From Yersinia rochesterensis (lineage in GTDB: Bacteria; Pseudomonadota; Gammaproteobacteria; Enterobacterales; Enterobacteriaceae): 64,000 nucleotides of DNA. Below the pieces are notes generated by a model. The model did not search any database. It was not told the DNA's origin and saw nothing but the letters and a program-made list of their open reading frames with translations. The position numbers and the translations under genes were made by a program. Below are positions 28,419 through 49,185 of the stretch, piece by piece (positions within the stretch are counted from its first letter, which is position 1; each line of letters opens with the position of its first letter). The DNA is taken from NCBI RefSeq assembly GCF_003600645.1, contig NZ_CP032482.1, positions 4,030,001 to 4,094,000 on the forward strand, read 5' to 3'.

Positions 28419-29708
28419 ATGAAAAACACATATAATCTCCGCAGCATCGCTGCCAAAGCAATTAGCCAGGTATTGGATCAGGGGCAATCGCTCAGTACCG
28501 TTTTACCTGGGCTACATAAAAATATTTCCGATAAAGATCGCGCATTGCTGCAGGAGTTGTGTTTTGGCACTTTGCGTGTTTTACCGCAGCTCGAATGGTG
28601 CATCAAGCAATTAATGGCACGCCCGATGACGGGCAAACAGCGCGTTTTTCATTATTTGATTATGGTTGGACTTTATCAGCTGATATACACGCGCATTCCC
28701 CCTCATGCAGCGCTGGCGGAAACAGTTGAGGGGGCTACCGCATTGAAACGCCCCCAATTAAAAGGGTTAATTAATGGGGTACTGCGCCAATTCCAGCGCC
28801 AGCAAGTGGAATTATTAGAGCGAGCTGCAAATAACGAGAGTCACTACCTGCATCCAAGCTGGCTACTGGCGCGGATTAAACACGCCTATCCAGATCAATG
28901 GCAGCAGATTTTGGACGCAAATAATCAAAAACCGCCAATGTGGCTGCGCGTAAGCCGGCTACATCATTCACGTAGTGAATACCTTGAGCTGTTGAAGCAA
29001 GCTAATATTGATGCTCTACCTCATGATCTTTATCCTGATGCTGTTCGCCTTATTACACCTTGTGCTGTCGGCGCTCTCCCCGGTTTTGAACTCGGCTGGG
29101 TAACAGTGCAAGATGCATCCGCACAAGGCTGTGTTGATCTGCTTGATCCCCAAAATGGTGAACAGATCCTCGATTTGTGTGCCGCTCCAGGGGGTAAAAC
29201 AACTCATATATTGGAAGCAGCGCCAAAGGCCCATGTATTAGCTATCGATATAGATGAACAGCGTCTCAGCCGAGTTAAAGAGAACTTACAACGTCTGAAA
29301 TTACATGCGGACGTGCGAGTCGGTGATGGCCGAACCCCGGATGAATGGTGCGGTGATCAGCAATTCGACCGAATTCTGTTAGATGCCCCTTGCTCAGCAA
29401 CCGGGGTTATTCGCCGGCATCCCGATATCAAATGGTTGCGCCGAGACAGCGATATTGCCGACCTGGCCCAACTTCAATCTGAGATACTTGAAGCTATCTG
29501 GCCTAAACTAAAACAAGGTGGCGTAATGGTTTATGCTACCTGCTCTATATTGCCAGAAGAGAATCAGCAGCAGATAGCCGCTTTCCTGCAACGGCACAGT
29601 GAAGCAGAATTGGTCGAAACCGGTACAACTTCAGCGCCCGGTAGACAAAACCTGCCACATCCTGAGGATGGCGATGGTTTTTATTATGCAAAGTTGATCA
29701 AAAGATAG
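28419..29708 (+). CDS. rsmB: 16S rRNA m5C967 methyltransferase
   Basis: Encodes a 429-residue SAM-dependent enzyme methylating C967 of 16S rRNA. An N-terminal NusB-like RNA-binding domain (residues 1-140) precedes the methyltransferase, with [11 protein letters not shown] (SAM site), [17 protein letters not shown] and the catalytic-cysteine motif [11 protein letters not shown]. The ATG at 28419 gives the exact E. coli length. The upstream sequence TCGGCTTTTTTGGTT has no Shine-Dalgarno match; a TTG-initiated extension to 28401 has none either. Confidence 0.95.
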   Translation: MKNTYNLRSIAAKAISQVLDQGQSLSTVLPGLHKNISDKDRALLQELCFGTLRVLPQLEWCIKQLMARPMTGKQRVFHYLIMVGLYQLIYTRIPPHAALAETVEGATALKRPQLKGLINGVLRQFQRQQVELLERAANNESHYLHPSWLLARIKHAYPDQWQQILDANNQKPPMWLRVSRLHHSRSEYLELLKQANIDALPHDLYPDAVRLITPCAVGALPGFELGWVTVQDASAQGCVDLLDPQNGEQILDLCAAPGGKTTHILEAAPKAHVLAIDIDEQRLSRVKENLQRLKLHADVRVGDGRTPDEWCGDQQFDRILLDAPCSATGVIRRHPDIKWLRRDSDIADLAQLQSEILEAIWPKLKQGGVMVYATCSILPEENQQQIAAFLQRHSEAELVETGTTSAPGRQNLPHPEDGDGFYYAKLIKR

Positions 29709-29759
29709 TCGTGGCCTTTGCTGCCTCAAACCTAATTTCAGTGTGAAACAGAGAGCGCT

Positions 29760-31136
29760 ATGAAAATAATTATTCTTGGGGCGGGGCAAGTCGGCGGTAC
29801 CCTGGCAGAAAATCTGGTAGGTGAGAACAATGACATCACGGTCGTTGATGTCGACTCTGGTCGGCTACGCCAGCTACAAGATAAATTTGATCTTCGAGTC
29901 GTGCAAGGGCATGGGTCGCACCCGCGTATTTTGCGGGAAGCTGGGGCAGAAGATGCCGATATGTTGGTAGCAGTGACTAACTCAGATGAAACTAATATGG
30001 TTGCCTGCCAAATAGCTTACTCGCTATTTAACACACCAAATCGTATCGCTCGCATTCGTTCGGCTGAATATATTCGTGAAGCAGATAAACTATTTCTACC
30101 GGAAGCGGTTCCTATTGATCATTTAATCTCACCGGAACAGTTAGTTATAGATTACATCTATAAACTTATCGAATATCCGGGTGCTTTGCAGGTGGTGAAT
30201 TTTGCTGAAGGTAAAGTCAGCATTGCGGCGGTCAAAGCCTATTATGGCGGGCCACTAGTCGGGAATGCATTATCATCTTTACGTGAACATATGCCGCATA
30301 TTGATACCAGAGTCGCGGCAATATTTCGTCAAGATCGGCCAATTCGTCCGCAGGGTTCGACAATTATTGAAGCGGGTGATGAAGTATTCTTTGTTGCTGC
30401 CTCGCAGCATATCCGGGCCGTAATGAGTGAATTGCAACGGCTGGAAAAACCCTATAAGCGCATCATGATTGTTGGTGGTGGAAATGTAGGGGCGGGCTTA
30501 GCGTTACGATTGGAAAAAGATTACAGCGTAAAGTTAATCGAACGCGACCAGCAACGTGCGGCTGAATTAGCAGAAATGCTGCACGATACTATCGTATTTT
30601 ATGGTGATGCATCAGATCAGGAATTGTTAGCAGAAGAACATATTGAACAGGTTGATGTTTTCATCGCCATTACCAATGATGATGAAGCAAATATTATGTC
30701 AGCTATGTTGGCAAAACGCATGGGCGCTAAAAAGGCAATGGTACTAATCCAGCGCAGTGCCTATGTCGACCTGGTTCAGGGAAGTGTTATTGATATTGTT
30801 ATATCGCCACAACAAGCTACTATTTCCGCATTATTAGGCCATGTCCGCAAAGCCGATATTGTCAGTGTCTCGTCATTAAGACGAGGTGTTGCTGAAGCAA
30901 TAGAAGCTATTGCCCACGGTGATGAAACAACATCAAAAGTGGTAGGCCGAATGGTTGAAGATATAAAGCTGCCGCCGGGTACAACTATTGGGGCAATTGT
31001 TCGTGGTGACGAAGTTATTATTGCAAATGGTAACTCCGTTATTAAGCAGGGCGATCATGTAATAATGTTTATTACTCACAAAAAATTCGTCCCTGATGTG
31101 GAGCGGCTGTTCCAGCCAAGTCCGTTCTTCTTGTAA
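29760..31136 (+). CDS. trkA: Trk system potassium uptake protein TrkA
   Basis: Encodes the 458-residue cytoplasmic NAD-binding regulator of the TrkG/TrkH potassium channels. There are two RCK units: the first begins [19 protein letters not shown] and the second [19 protein letters not shown] near residue 233, each with a GxGxxG nucleotide loop and followed by a TrkA-C domain. It starts 51 bp after rsmB with GAGAG upstream. Its length equals E. coli TrkA. Confidence 0.97.
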   Translation: MKIIILGAGQVGGTLAENLVGENNDITVVDVDSGRLRQLQDKFDLRVVQGHGSHPRILREAGAEDADMLVAVTNSDETNMVACQIAYSLFNTPNRIARIRSAEYIREADKLFLPEAVPIDHLISPEQLVIDYIYKLIEYPGALQVVNFAEGKVSIAAVKAYYGGPLVGNALSSLREHMPHIDTRVAAIFRQDRPIRPQGSTIIEAGDEVFFVAASQHIRAVMSELQRLEKPYKRIMIVGGGNVGAGLALRLEKDYSVKLIERDQQRAAELAEMLHDTIVFYGDASDQELLAEEHIEQVDVFIAITNDDEANIMSAMLAKRMGAKKAMVLIQRSAYVDLVQGSVIDIVISPQQATISALLGHVRKADIVSVSSLRRGVAEAIEAIAHGDETTSKVVGRMVEDIKLPPGTTIGAIVRGDEVIIANGNSVIKQGDHVIMFITHKKFVPDVERLFQPSPFFL

Positions 31137-31257
31137 TTAATGATGATTAAATTAAAACTATTCCCATTGAGAATGGAAAAATTTTCCTATAATTATGGCT
31201 GTATCCAGTTTTATTTAGCTAAGATTAAGTAGTTCATTTTAAAGGGGGGTGTTAGTT

Positions 31258-31668
31258 ATGAGTTTTATGAAGGAATTTCGTGAATTTGCCATGCGTGGCA
31301 ATGTGGTCGACTTGGCTGTCGGGGTAATTATTGGAGCTGCATTTGGCAGAATTGTCTCCTCACTTGTTGCCGATATCATTATGCCACCATTAGGTTTATT
31401 GCTCGGTGGGGTCGATTTCAAACAATTCCATTTCGTATTACGTGCCGCCGAAGGAACTATACCTGCTGTTGTAATGAATTATGGTAGTTTTATTCAAAGC
31501 GTTTTTGATTTCGTCATTGTCGCACTCGCTATTTTCTCAGCCGTTAAACTAATGAATAAACTACGTCGCGAAAAAGCGGAAGAACCTGCAGCGCCGCCAG
31601 CACCAACAACAGAAGAAAAACTGCTTGCTGAAATTCGTGACCTACTGAAAGCGCAACAACCAAAATAA
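31258..31668 (+). CDS. mscL: Large-conductance mechanosensitive channel
   Basis: Encodes a 136-residue inner-membrane protein that opens under membrane tension to release solutes on osmotic downshock. An amphipathic N-terminus ([15 protein letters not shown]), TM1 ([20 protein letters not shown]), a periplasmic loop, TM2 ([19 protein letters not shown]) and a charged C-terminal helix are present. I chose the ATG at 31258, about 8 nt after GGGGGG, which matches the E. coli start. Confidence 0.97.
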   Translation: MSFMKEFREFAMRGNVVDLAVGVIIGAAFGRIVSSLVADIIMPPLGLLLGGVDFKQFHFVLRAAEGTIPAVVMNYGSFIQSVFDFVIVALAIFSAVKLMNKLRREKAEEPAAPPAPTTEEKLLAEIRDLLKAQQPK

Positions 31669-31689
31669 TTTCAGCTTTATTAAATGTAG

Positions 31690-31716
31690 AAAGCCATCAA
31701 TATTGATGGCTTTTTT
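31690..31716 (+). terminator. mscL terminator
   Basis: GCCATCA and TGATGGC (31693-31699 with 31704-31710) form a short stem followed by six T residues. It lies between mscL and convergent arfA. Confidence 0.85.
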
Positions 31717-31728
31717 ATTGCTTTCAAA

Positions 31729-31929
31729 TCAGGAGGCCAGTGGTAATAAATCTATTGATTGCTTACCACTGGCCTCCCAGTTACCGCCTTTACCGTGTTT
31801 TTCTTTACGCTGGTAGCTTCCTTTGCCTTTAGCATTCTTCTCAATACGTTGCCTAAATAGTGGATCATGGAGCAGGGCTTCCAGCGCATTGTCTTTAATT
31901 TTTCCTTTAGTATGCCGATATGTCGTCAT
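31729..31929 (-). CDS. arfA: Alternative ribosome-rescue factor A
   Basis: Encodes a 66-codon protein that recruits RF2 to ribosomes stalled on nonstop mRNA as a back-up for tmRNA. The conserved core reads [21 protein letters not shown] followed by a basic [21 protein letters not shown]. The last third of the frame is a 15-bp hairpin (31732-31777). In E. coli the equivalent hairpin is cut by RNase III, so the normal mRNA lacks a stop codon and the product is degraded when tmRNA is active. The same logic is predicted here. It lies convergent to mscL. Confidence 0.93.
   Translation of the reverse strand: MTTYRHTKGKIKDNALEALLHDPLFRQRIEKNAKGKGSYQRKEKHGKGGNWEASGKQSIDLLPLAS
31732..31777 (-). promoter_or_regulatory. 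RNase III hairpin inside the arfA coding sequence
   Basis: GGAGGCCAGTGGTAA (31732-31746) is perfectly complementary to TTACCACTGGCCTCC (31763-31777) around a 16-nt loop, ending 1 bp before the arfA stop. It is the element that truncates arfA mRNA in E. coli and makes ArfA expression respond to tmRNA failure. Confidence 0.85.
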
Positions 31930-32018
31930 AGTAGTACCTCACCAATGAAATATTGATCAAAAAACACACGAATAATACTGCCTATAAATACGGATAAAAA
32001 CCCATCCTCTAAAAAAAT

Positions 32019-32444
32019 TTAGTCTCTAGCTAACTCTTCAGTTGCCCCTTGCTCCAGTGCCTCCAAAATTGAGCAATAAGTCGTGGCGTGCGTACTACCG
32101 CAACACGCATTACTAAGTCGTTTTAAAGACTCCTGCATCTTTTTCAACTCTATGATCTTGCTTTCCACATCATGTAGCCGAGAATCTACAATCGCCTTAG
32201 ACTCTTGGCATGTGTGATGTTCCGGATCAACACGGATCGACAATAACTCAGCAATTGTTTCTAATGTAAAACCAAGCTGCTTTGCATAACGAATGAAACG
32301 TAAACGCTGCAAATCTTGTTCAGTGTAAAGTCTGTAGCCACCTTCCGTACGTTCGCCATGCTCCATCATGCCTTGCTTTTCGTAATAGCGAATAGTATCT
32401 GGCGTGACATCTGCAAGTTTAGCGAGTTGCCCAATTTTTAGCAT
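32019..32444 (-). CDS. zntR: Zn(II)-responsive MerR-family regulator ZntR
   Basis: Encodes a 141-residue activator of the zinc exporter gene zntA. The N-terminal winged helix reads MLKIGQLAKLADVTPDTIRY, followed by a dimerisation coiled coil. The metal ligands known from E. coli ZntR are at identical positions: C79, C114, C115, H119 and C124. It starts 3 bp after the yhdN stop. zntA is not in this window, so the target promoter lies elsewhere. Confidence 0.95.
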   Translation of the reverse strand: MLKIGQLAKLADVTPDTIRYYEKQGMMEHGERTEGGYRLYTEQDLQRLRFIRYAKQLGFTLETIAELLSIRVDPEHHTCQESKAIVDSRLHDVESKIIELKKMQESLKRLSNACCGSTHATTYCSILEALEQGATEELARD

Positions 32445-32447
32445 GCA

Positions 32448-32819
32448 TTACTCCTCTTTGGACAGCTTATCTGCCACTTTGTGCTGATACTCTTTGTGTA
32501 AAAAGTCCGTGCTAAACCCCGCTTGCTTTAATCTTAGTTCCAGTAGGACCAGTCTTTTATGCAAGTTAGGGTAATCTTGGTGTTGTTTATCCAGTTGCGA
32601 TAATAAATCAGTGATAGTCAGTGCTTCCTGACGATCCTGCAATTCAGGAGGAAGATATCCGGCATTCTTCAATAATCTATAGCCAGCTCTTAGTTCAGGA
32701 GGAACAAGGCGGTCATCATCAAGCAACAAGGGTTTGCCATTTCCCGAAAGATTATCCAGTTCTCCATTCTCTTGAGCATTAATAATGTGTCTTTCAGCCC
32801 ATTCATCGACTAATCCCAT
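32448..32819 (-). CDS. yhdN: DUF1992 (DnaJ-homologue-like) protein YhdN
   Basis: Encodes a 123-residue protein of the DUF1992 family; the conserved core is VDEWAERHI followed by PPELRAGYRLLKNAGYLPPE. The function is unknown. I chose the ATG at 32819 because GGAGG lies immediately upstream; an in-frame ATG at 32840 would add seven residues. It precedes zntR by 3 bp and they are probably cotranscribed. Confidence 0.9.
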   Translation of the reverse strand: MGLVDEWAERHIINAQENGELDNLSGNGKPLLLDDDRLVPPELRAGYRLLKNAGYLPPELQDRQEALTITDLLSQLDKQHQDYPNLHKRLVLLELRLKQAGFSTDFLHKEYQHKVADKLSKEE

Positions 32820-32942
32820 ATATCCTCCAATCAGCCCCATAAAATGGAGTGCTAGTTAAGATTAATGGATTGGCAGATAAATAATAAGTGGCACGGTGTA
32901 AAGAGATGAAGAATGGAAACCATGTTGCTGAATTCTGGACGT

Positions 32943-32970
32943 AAAAAAACCGGGCAAGCCCGGTTTTTTT
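32943..32970. terminator. Terminator after rplQ (bidirectional form)
   Basis: AAACCGGGC and GCCCGGTTT form a perfect stem with a 2-nt loop, flanked by A and T runs so that both strands have a U-tract. It ends the alpha operon on the minus strand; the gap 32820-32983 otherwise holds the upstream region of yhdN. Confidence 0.92.
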
Positions 32971-32983
32971 ACGCGTTTACAGA

Positions 32984-33397
<414 letters not shown>

Positions 33398-33413
33398 TTA
33401 ACCTGTGATCCGG

Positions 33414-34406
33414 TTACTCGTTATCAGCAATGCTAGCCGGCGGCCAATTTTCTAGGCGCATGCCTAAAGAAAGACCACGTGATGCAAGCACGTCTTTAAT
33501 CTCAGTAAGAGATTTTTTACCCAGGTTAGGCGTTTTCAGCAACTCAACCTCGGTACGCTGTACCAGATCACCGATGTAGTGGATAGCTTCTGCCTTGAGG
33601 CAGTTAGCAGAGCGGACAGTCAATTCCAGATCGTCAACAGGGCGCAGCAGGATCGGATCAAACTCTGGCTTCTCTTCTTTAACTTCCGGCTGACGTACAT
33701 CACGTAGGTCAACGAAAGCTTCAAGCTGTTCAGCCAAGATAGTTGCCGCACGGCGGATCGCCTCTTCAGGATCGATCGTACCATTGGTTTCCATCTCGAT
33801 AACCAACTTGTCCAGGTCGGTACGCTGTTCTACACGCGCTGCTTCAACATTGTAGGCAATTCGCTCTACAGGGCTATAGCATGCGTCTACTAACAGACGA
33901 CCAATCGGGCGCTCATCTTCTTCCGAATGAATTCGGGCAGAAGCCGGCACATAACCACGACCACGTTGAACTTTGATACGCATACTAATAGATGCGTTTT
34001 CATCGGTCAGGTGGCAGATAACGTGCTGCGGCTTGACGATTTCGACATCACCATCATGGGTGATATCGGCTGCAGTCACAGGGCCAATGCCAGACTTATT
34101 CAGGGTAAGAATAACTTCATCTTTGCCCTGAACTCTCACCGCCAGCCCTTTCAGGTTGAGCAGGATCTCCAGGATATCTTCCTGTACGCCTTCTTTGGTG
34201 CTGTACTCATGTAGTACACCATCAATCTCAACCTCGGTCACAGCGCAACCCGGCATAGATGAAAGCAGAATACGGCGCAGTGCGTTGCCGAGAGTATGGC
34301 CAAAGCCACGCTCTAACGGCTCAAGGGTCACCTTGGCATGCGTCGAACTCACTTGCTCGATATCTACCAGGCGCGGTTTTAGAAACTCTGTCACAGAACC
34401 CTGCAT
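33414..34406 (-). CDS. rpoA: RNA polymerase alpha subunit
   Basis: Encodes a 330-residue subunit (E. coli 329). The N-terminal domain ([38 protein letters not shown]) dimerises and assembles beta and beta'. The flexible linker lies near residues 235-248, and the C-terminal domain ([20 protein letters not shown]) binds UP elements and activators. The extra residue is near the C-terminus (SIADNE). It is in the alpha operon between rpsD and rplQ. Confidence 0.99.
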   Translation of the reverse strand: MQGSVTEFLKPRLVDIEQVSSTHAKVTLEPLERGFGHTLGNALRRILLSSMPGCAVTEVEIDGVLHEYSTKEGVQEDILEILLNLKGLAVRVQGKDEVILTLNKSGIGPVTAADITHDGDVEIVKPQHVICHLTDENASISMRIKVQRGRGYVPASARIHSEEDERPIGRLLVDACYSPVERIAYNVEAARVEQRTDLDKLVIEMETNGTIDPEEAIRRAATILAEQLEAFVDLRDVRQPEVKEEKPEFDPILLRPVDDLELTVRSANCLKAEAIHYIGDLVQRTEVELLKTPNLGKKSLTEIKDVLASRGLSLGMRLENWPPASIADNE

Positions 34407-34431
34407 TGTGTCCTCTCTTTGGTACTAAGCT

Positions 34432-35070
<639 letters not shown>

Positions 35071-35082
35071 CTAAAAGCAGCG

Positions 35083-35475
<393 letters not shown>

Positions 35476-35488
35476 TCAATCACCCCGA

Positions 35489-35845
35489 TTATTTCTTGAT
35501 CGGTTTACGCGGACCCTTACGGGTACGTGCGTTGGTCTTAGTACGCTGACCGCGAACTGGTAGACCACGACGATGACGCAAACCACGATAAGTCCCAAGG
35601 TCCATCAGACGCTTGATGCTCAGGGTCACCTCACGACGCAGATCACCTTCTACAACGTACTTGGCAACTTCGTCACGCAGCTTCTCGATTTGCTCTTCAG
35701 ACAGCTCACTGATCTTAACATTTTCAGCAATACCCGCAGCAACACAGATAGCCTGTGAACGGGTCTTACCGATGCCGAAGATCGCTGTTAAAGCGATAAC
35801 GGTATGTTTCTGATCAGGAATGTTAATGCCTGCTATACGGGCCAC
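35489..35845 (-). CDS. rpsM: 30S ribosomal protein S13
   Basis: Encodes a 118-residue head protein contacting the P-site tRNA and L5. It starts [20 protein letters not shown] and ends in a basic tail ([16 protein letters not shown]). The start codon is GTG at 35845, preceded by AGGAGTGCATA, as in E. coli, and lies inside the S4-controlled leader. It is the first gene of the alpha operon. Confidence 0.98.
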   Translation of the reverse strand: MARIAGINIPDQKHTVIALTAIFGIGKTRSQAICVAAGIAENVKISELSEEQIEKLRDEVAKYVVEGDLRREVTLSIKRLMDLGTYRGLRHRRGLPVRGQRTKTNARTRKGPRKPIKK

Positions 35846-35940
35846 TATGCACTCCTACTATTTTATACAGCAATACCATTCTGAAAAGCCCGTTTTCAGG
35901 ATACTCAAATAGCATTGCAGTCACATACAAAAGATTGGCT
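35846..35940 (-). promoter_or_regulatory. Alpha-operon leader (S4 repressor site)
   Basis: The RNA strand contains TTTGAGTATCCTGAAAACGG, GCTTTTCAG and the rpsM ribosome-binding site AGGAGTGCATAGTG, which match the E. coli alpha-operon pseudoknot that S4 binds to trap the ribosome. Just upstream lies a hairpin GCTGGCTA/TAGCCAGC (35938-35956) followed by CAATCTTTTG, possibly a weak attenuator after rpmJ. Confidence 0.8.
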
Positions 35941-35992
35941 GGCTAATCTAGCCAGCTCAACCCAACTTTGCAAGAAAAATATGCAAGATAAA

Positions 35993-37475
<1,483 letters not shown>

Positions 37476-37482
37476 CTGCTAC

Positions 37483-37917
37483 TTATTCCTCAATTTTACC
37501 GCCAGCAGCTTCGATAGCAGCACGAGCGCCTTTGGTGACACGCAGACCACGCAGAGTTACCGCACGAGTGATTTCGCCTGAAAGCATAACTTTCGCGAAC
37601 TCAATCTGGGTACCAACAACGTTAGCGGCTTTCAGCGTGTTCAGGTCGATTACGTCGCCTTCCACTAAAGCCAGTTCAGACAGACGAACTTCTGCCGTGA
37701 TCATAGCTTTGCGAGAGGTGAAGCCGAATTTCGGCAAACGACGATATAAAGGCATCTGACCACCTTCAAAACCACGACGTACGCCACCACCAGAACGTGA
37801 GTTCTGACCTTTGTGACCACGACCAGCGGTTTTACCCAGGCCAGAACCGATACCACGACCTACACGCTTCGGCGCATGCTTGGCACCTTCAGCCGGAGAC
37901 AGAGTATTTAAACGCAT
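37483..37917 (-). CDS. rplO: 50S ribosomal protein L15
   Basis: Encodes a 144-residue protein with a basic glycine-rich N-terminal extension ([20 protein letters not shown]) that penetrates the large subunit core. It lies 3 bp after rpmD. Confidence 0.98.
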   Translation of the reverse strand: MRLNTLSPAEGAKHAPKRVGRGIGSGLGKTAGRGHKGQNSRSGGGVRRGFEGGQMPLYRRLPKFGFTSRKAMITAEVRLSELALVEGDVIDLNTLKAANVVGTQIEFAKVMLSGEITRAVTLRGLRVTKGARAAIEAAGGKIEE

Positions 37918-37920
37918 CTG

Positions 37921-38100
37921 TTACTCCTCAACTTTAACCATGTAGGAAACCAAGTTGACCATACCACGCACAGCAGGAGTATCCTCACGCTCTACAGTAT
38001 GACCAATACGACGCAGACCTAAACCGATCAGAGTTGCCTTGTGTTTCGGCAAACGACCGATACTGCTTTTTGTTTGAGTTACTTTAATAGTCTTTGCCAT
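37921..38100 (-). CDS. rpmD: 50S ribosomal protein L30
   Basis: Encodes a 59-residue protein starting [20 protein letters not shown]. The ATG at 38100 lies 2 bp after the rpsE stop and the TAA at 37921 is 3 bp before rplO. Member of the spc operon. Confidence 0.97.
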
Positions 38101-38102
38101 GG

Positions 38103-38615
<513 letters not shown>

Positions 38616-38620
38616 CTACC

Positions 38621-38983
<363 letters not shown>

Positions 38984-39517
38984 TTACTTCTTCTTAGCCT
39001 CTTTGGTACGCACGACTTCGTCGGCGTAACGGACACCCTTGCCTTTATAAGGCTCAGGACGACGGTAGGCACGTAAATCTGCTGCAACCTGACCAATCAC
39101 CTGCTTATCAGCGCCTTTCAGCACGATTTCAGTTTGGGTCGGGCATTCAGCAGTAATGCCAGCCGGCAATTCATGGTCAACTGGATGAGAGAAGCCTAAA
39201 GCTAAATTCACCACGTTGCCTTTAACTGCGGCACGGTAACCTACACCTACCAATTGAAGCTTCTTAGTGAAGCCTTCGGTAACACCAACGACCATTGCAT
39301 TAAGCAGTGCACGAGTGGTACCCGCTTGGGCCCAACCGTCTACAGCGCCTTCGCGTGGAGCGAAAGTCAATGTATTTTCTTCTTGCTTAACTTCAACAGC
39401 GCTATGGACGGTACGAGTCAGCTCGCCGTTCTTACCCTTTATCGAAATAACCTGACCGTTGAGTTTTACCTCTACGCCGGCAGGAATGACGACGGGTGCT
39501 TTTGCAACACGAGACAT
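38984..39517 (-). CDS. rplF: 50S ribosomal protein L6
   Basis: Encodes a 177-residue protein near the sarcin-ricin loop, with two related domains. It starts [20 protein letters not shown] and carries the signature [14 protein letters not shown] near the C-terminus. Confidence 0.98.
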   Translation of the reverse strand: MSRVAKAPVVIPAGVEVKLNGQVISIKGKNGELTRTVHSAVEVKQEENTLTFAPREGAVDGWAQAGTTRALLNAMVVGVTEGFTKKLQLVGVGYRAAVKGNVVNLALGFSHPVDHELPAGITAECPTQTEIVLKGADKQVIGQVAADLRAYRRPEPYKGKGVRYADEVVRTKEAKKK

Positions 39518-39531
39518 TCTTTCCTCCCGAA

Positions 39532-39930
<399 letters not shown>

Positions 39931-39957
39931 TTACTCCCGTGATTCAATTGGTGACAA

Positions 39958-40263
39958 TTACCAGCTAGCCTTTTTAAGGCCCGGGATTTCACCGCGCATT
40001 GCGGTTTCACGGACTTTAATACGGCTCAACCCGAACTTCCGCAGGAAACCATGCGGACGACCAGTTTGGTTGCAGCGGTTACGCTGACGGGACGGGCTGG
40101 AATCACGCGGCAGAGACTGCAGCTTCAGAACAGCATTCCAACGATCTTCGTCGGATGAGTTCACACCAGAGATAATAGCTTTTAATTCCTCGCGTTGAGC
40201 GCGGTATTTGTTAGCTAGTTTCACGCGAACGACTTCGCGTGCTTTCATTGATTGCTTAGCCAT
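39958..40263 (-). CDS. rpsN: 30S ribosomal protein S14
   Basis: Encodes a 101-residue protein of the long, zinc-free type, starting [20 protein letters not shown] and ending [13 protein letters not shown]. The ATG at 40263 is 13 bp after the rplE stop. The same frame stays open upstream inside rplE, but that extension is not coding. Confidence 0.97.
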
Positions 40264-40276
40264 CAGTAACCCTACC

Positions 40277-41539
<1,263 letters not shown>

Positions 41540-41599
41540 CTAATGTCAACTACTACTTTAGGACCCAGAATAGGTCGTTTAAAAGCCCCACTAATGAGG

Positions 41600-41635
41600 G
41601 CGCGGCATTATAACACCGGTTCCACATCCTTTGAT
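41600..41635 (-). promoter_or_regulatory. spc operon promoter
   Basis: TATAAT at 41607-41612 is followed by GCCGCGCCC, the same -10 and discriminator as E. coli Pspc. The -35 position 17 bp upstream reads ATCAAA, a poor match to TTGACA. Confidence rests on the -10 context and the position before rplN. Confidence 0.7.
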
Positions 41636-41651
41636 AGGAAAAAGTGGGTAG

Positions 41652-41685
41652 AAAAAATAAGCGGCCCATTTTCAGAGCCGCCTAT
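41652..41685 (-). terminator. S10 operon terminator
   Basis: GCGGC (41661-41665) pairs with GCCGC (41677-41681); the RNA strand continues TTATTTTTTC. It lies after rpsQ, immediately upstream of the spc promoter. Confidence 0.75.
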
Positions 41686-41707
41686 TATGTTCGAGTCAGC
41701 TACTCTA

Positions 41708-43633
<1,926 letters not shown>

Positions 43634-43638
43634 CTACC

Positions 43639-43920
<282 letters not shown>

Positions 43921-43931
43921 TTATCCTCTAA

Positions 43932-44759
<828 letters not shown>

Positions 44760-44772
44760 TTACTCCTCCGAC

Positions 44773-46329
<1,557 letters not shown>

Positions 46330-46349
46330 TCAATCGCTCAATGACCTGA

Positions 46350-46738
<389 letters not shown>

Positions 46739-46837
46739 GTTCAACATATAACCCCCATATCGGGAGTATTGTTCAGTTCCAACACTAGGCTGTAACCGAC
46801 AGATTAGTTTCAATCTGACCTATCAAGATTAGGTAGG

Positions 46838-46872
46838 CCCGCGCATTATACTGAAATACCGACAGGAAGCAA
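46838..46872 (-). promoter_or_regulatory. S10 operon promoter
   Basis: TTGCTT (46867-46872), a 16-bp spacer and TATAAT (46845-46850), followed by GCGCGGGCC. The discriminator is GC-rich as expected for a growth-rate-controlled promoter. From 46873 to 47039 I see no gene; one hairpin (46961-46988) is followed by T residues on the plus strand. Confidence 0.85.
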
Positions 46873-47039
46873 GCCAGTGTTGAAAATCTATGCGAAAACT
46901 TACCAGATAACTTAATTTGAGGGGAATAGGTCTATTTTTACAGGTCTGAAAATGAGAAGTAGAGTGAGGCCAAGGAGGTTCTCACTCTTTTGACTGAATA
47001 TACGATGGTTGAGTAAACGACGGTGCAGTGAGGAAAAAA

Positions 47040-47513
47040 CTAGTCTTTTGCCAATTGAGCCTGGGAGTAGTTCTGTATCCCCAAACGTTCAATGAGGCTC
47101 AGCTCTGTTTCCAGCCAGTCTATGTGGCCTTCTTCTTCCGCTAGAATTTCCTTCAACAAATCGCGACTGACATAGTCATGAATAGAATCAGCATAGGCAA
47201 TGCCTTCGCGCAGATCCTTAGCTCCTGCTAATTCGAGGGCTAAATCTGACTTCAATATTTCTTCAACGTCTTCACCAATATTCAGCTTACCTAAATCTTG
47301 TAAGTTAGGAATACCTTCGAGGAATAAGATGCGCTCGATATATTTATCCGCATGCTTCATTTCGTCGATTGATTCGTGATACTCCTTATCATTAAGGCGC
47401 ATCAGCCCCCAGTTTTTAAACATTCGGGCGTGGAGAAAATATTGATTGATAGCAACTAACTCGTTTCCGAGTAGTTTATTGAGATGTGCAATTATCTTTT
47501 TATCGCCTTTCAT
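47040..47513 (-). CDS. bfr: Bacterioferritin
   Basis: Encodes a 157-residue heme ferritin that stores iron in a 24-mer. Ferroxidase ligands E18, E51 and H54 and the heme ligand M52 are present ([15 protein letters not shown]). I chose the ATG at 47513 after GGAGGG; the frame stays open to 47561. It follows bfd by 78 bp, so bfd and bfr probably form one operon for iron storage and release. Confidence 0.97.
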   Translation of the reverse strand: MKGDKKIIAHLNKLLGNELVAINQYFLHARMFKNWGLMRLNDKEYHESIDEMKHADKYIERILFLEGIPNLQDLGKLNIGEDVEEILKSDLALELAGAKDLREGIAYADSIHDYVSRDLLKEILAEEEGHIDWLETELSLIERLGIQNYSQAQLAKD

Positions 47514-47591
47514 AGTTATACCCTCCGCTTCCAGTACTAAAAGTGTAGTACCAGATGGCAAAGTGTGGGGAAAACTTCTCCCTGCTAACGA

Positions 47592-47786
47592 TTAGGCAAC
47601 ATCATTCATTTCTGGAATGTTAGCGCGTTCCTCAATCAAGATTTCTCTGGCCTGTCGAATGCACTTCCCGCAGTCTGTACCAATTGGTACTAATTGGCGC
47701 AGCTGTTGAATGGTATGTGGATGGTGCTGACGCACAGCTTTACGGATAACTTTGTCAGATACCGCATTACACAGGCAAACATACAT
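47592..47786 (-). CDS. bfd: Bacterioferritin-associated ferredoxin
   Basis: Encodes a 64-residue [2Fe-2S] protein that reduces bacterioferritin to release iron. The cluster cysteines are C4, C6, C39 and C42 ([10 protein letters not shown] and GTDCGKC). I chose the ATG at 47786 (exact E. coli length); four extra in-frame codons lie upstream. Confidence 0.95.
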   Translation of the reverse strand: MYVCLCNAVSDKVIRKAVRQHHPHTIQQLRQLVPIGTDCGKCIRQAREILIEERANIPEMNDVA

Positions 47787-47821
47787 AAAATGACTCACTT
47801 CTTAACCAAGATCCACAGTGT

Positions 47822-47842
47822 AAATAAGAATGCGAGTTATTT
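47822..47842 (-). promoter_or_regulatory. Possible Fur box upstream of bfd
   Basis: AAATAAGAATGCGAGTTATT plus T is an interrupted palindrome (AAATAA and TTATTT, 9 bp apart) about 36 bp before the bfd start. It partly resembles a Fur site, and bfd is iron-repressed in E. coli. The match is partial. Confidence 0.3.
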
Positions 47843-47869
47843 CAATTAAGATTATTTTCTTTAGGCAAT

Positions 47870-47891
47870 AAAAAAGGGCGCCGAAGCGCCC
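47870..47891 (-). terminator. tufA (str operon) terminator
   Basis: The RNA strand reads GGGCGC, loop TTCG, GCGCCC, then six U residues: a 6-bp GC stem closed by a C(UUCG)G tetraloop. Confidence 0.95.
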
Positions 47892-47929
47892 TCTTACTTG
47901 ATCAATAACGTAATTAATCAATAAAACAA

Positions 47930-49171
<1,242 letters not shown>

Positions 49172-49185
49172 TTAAACCCGAAAGC

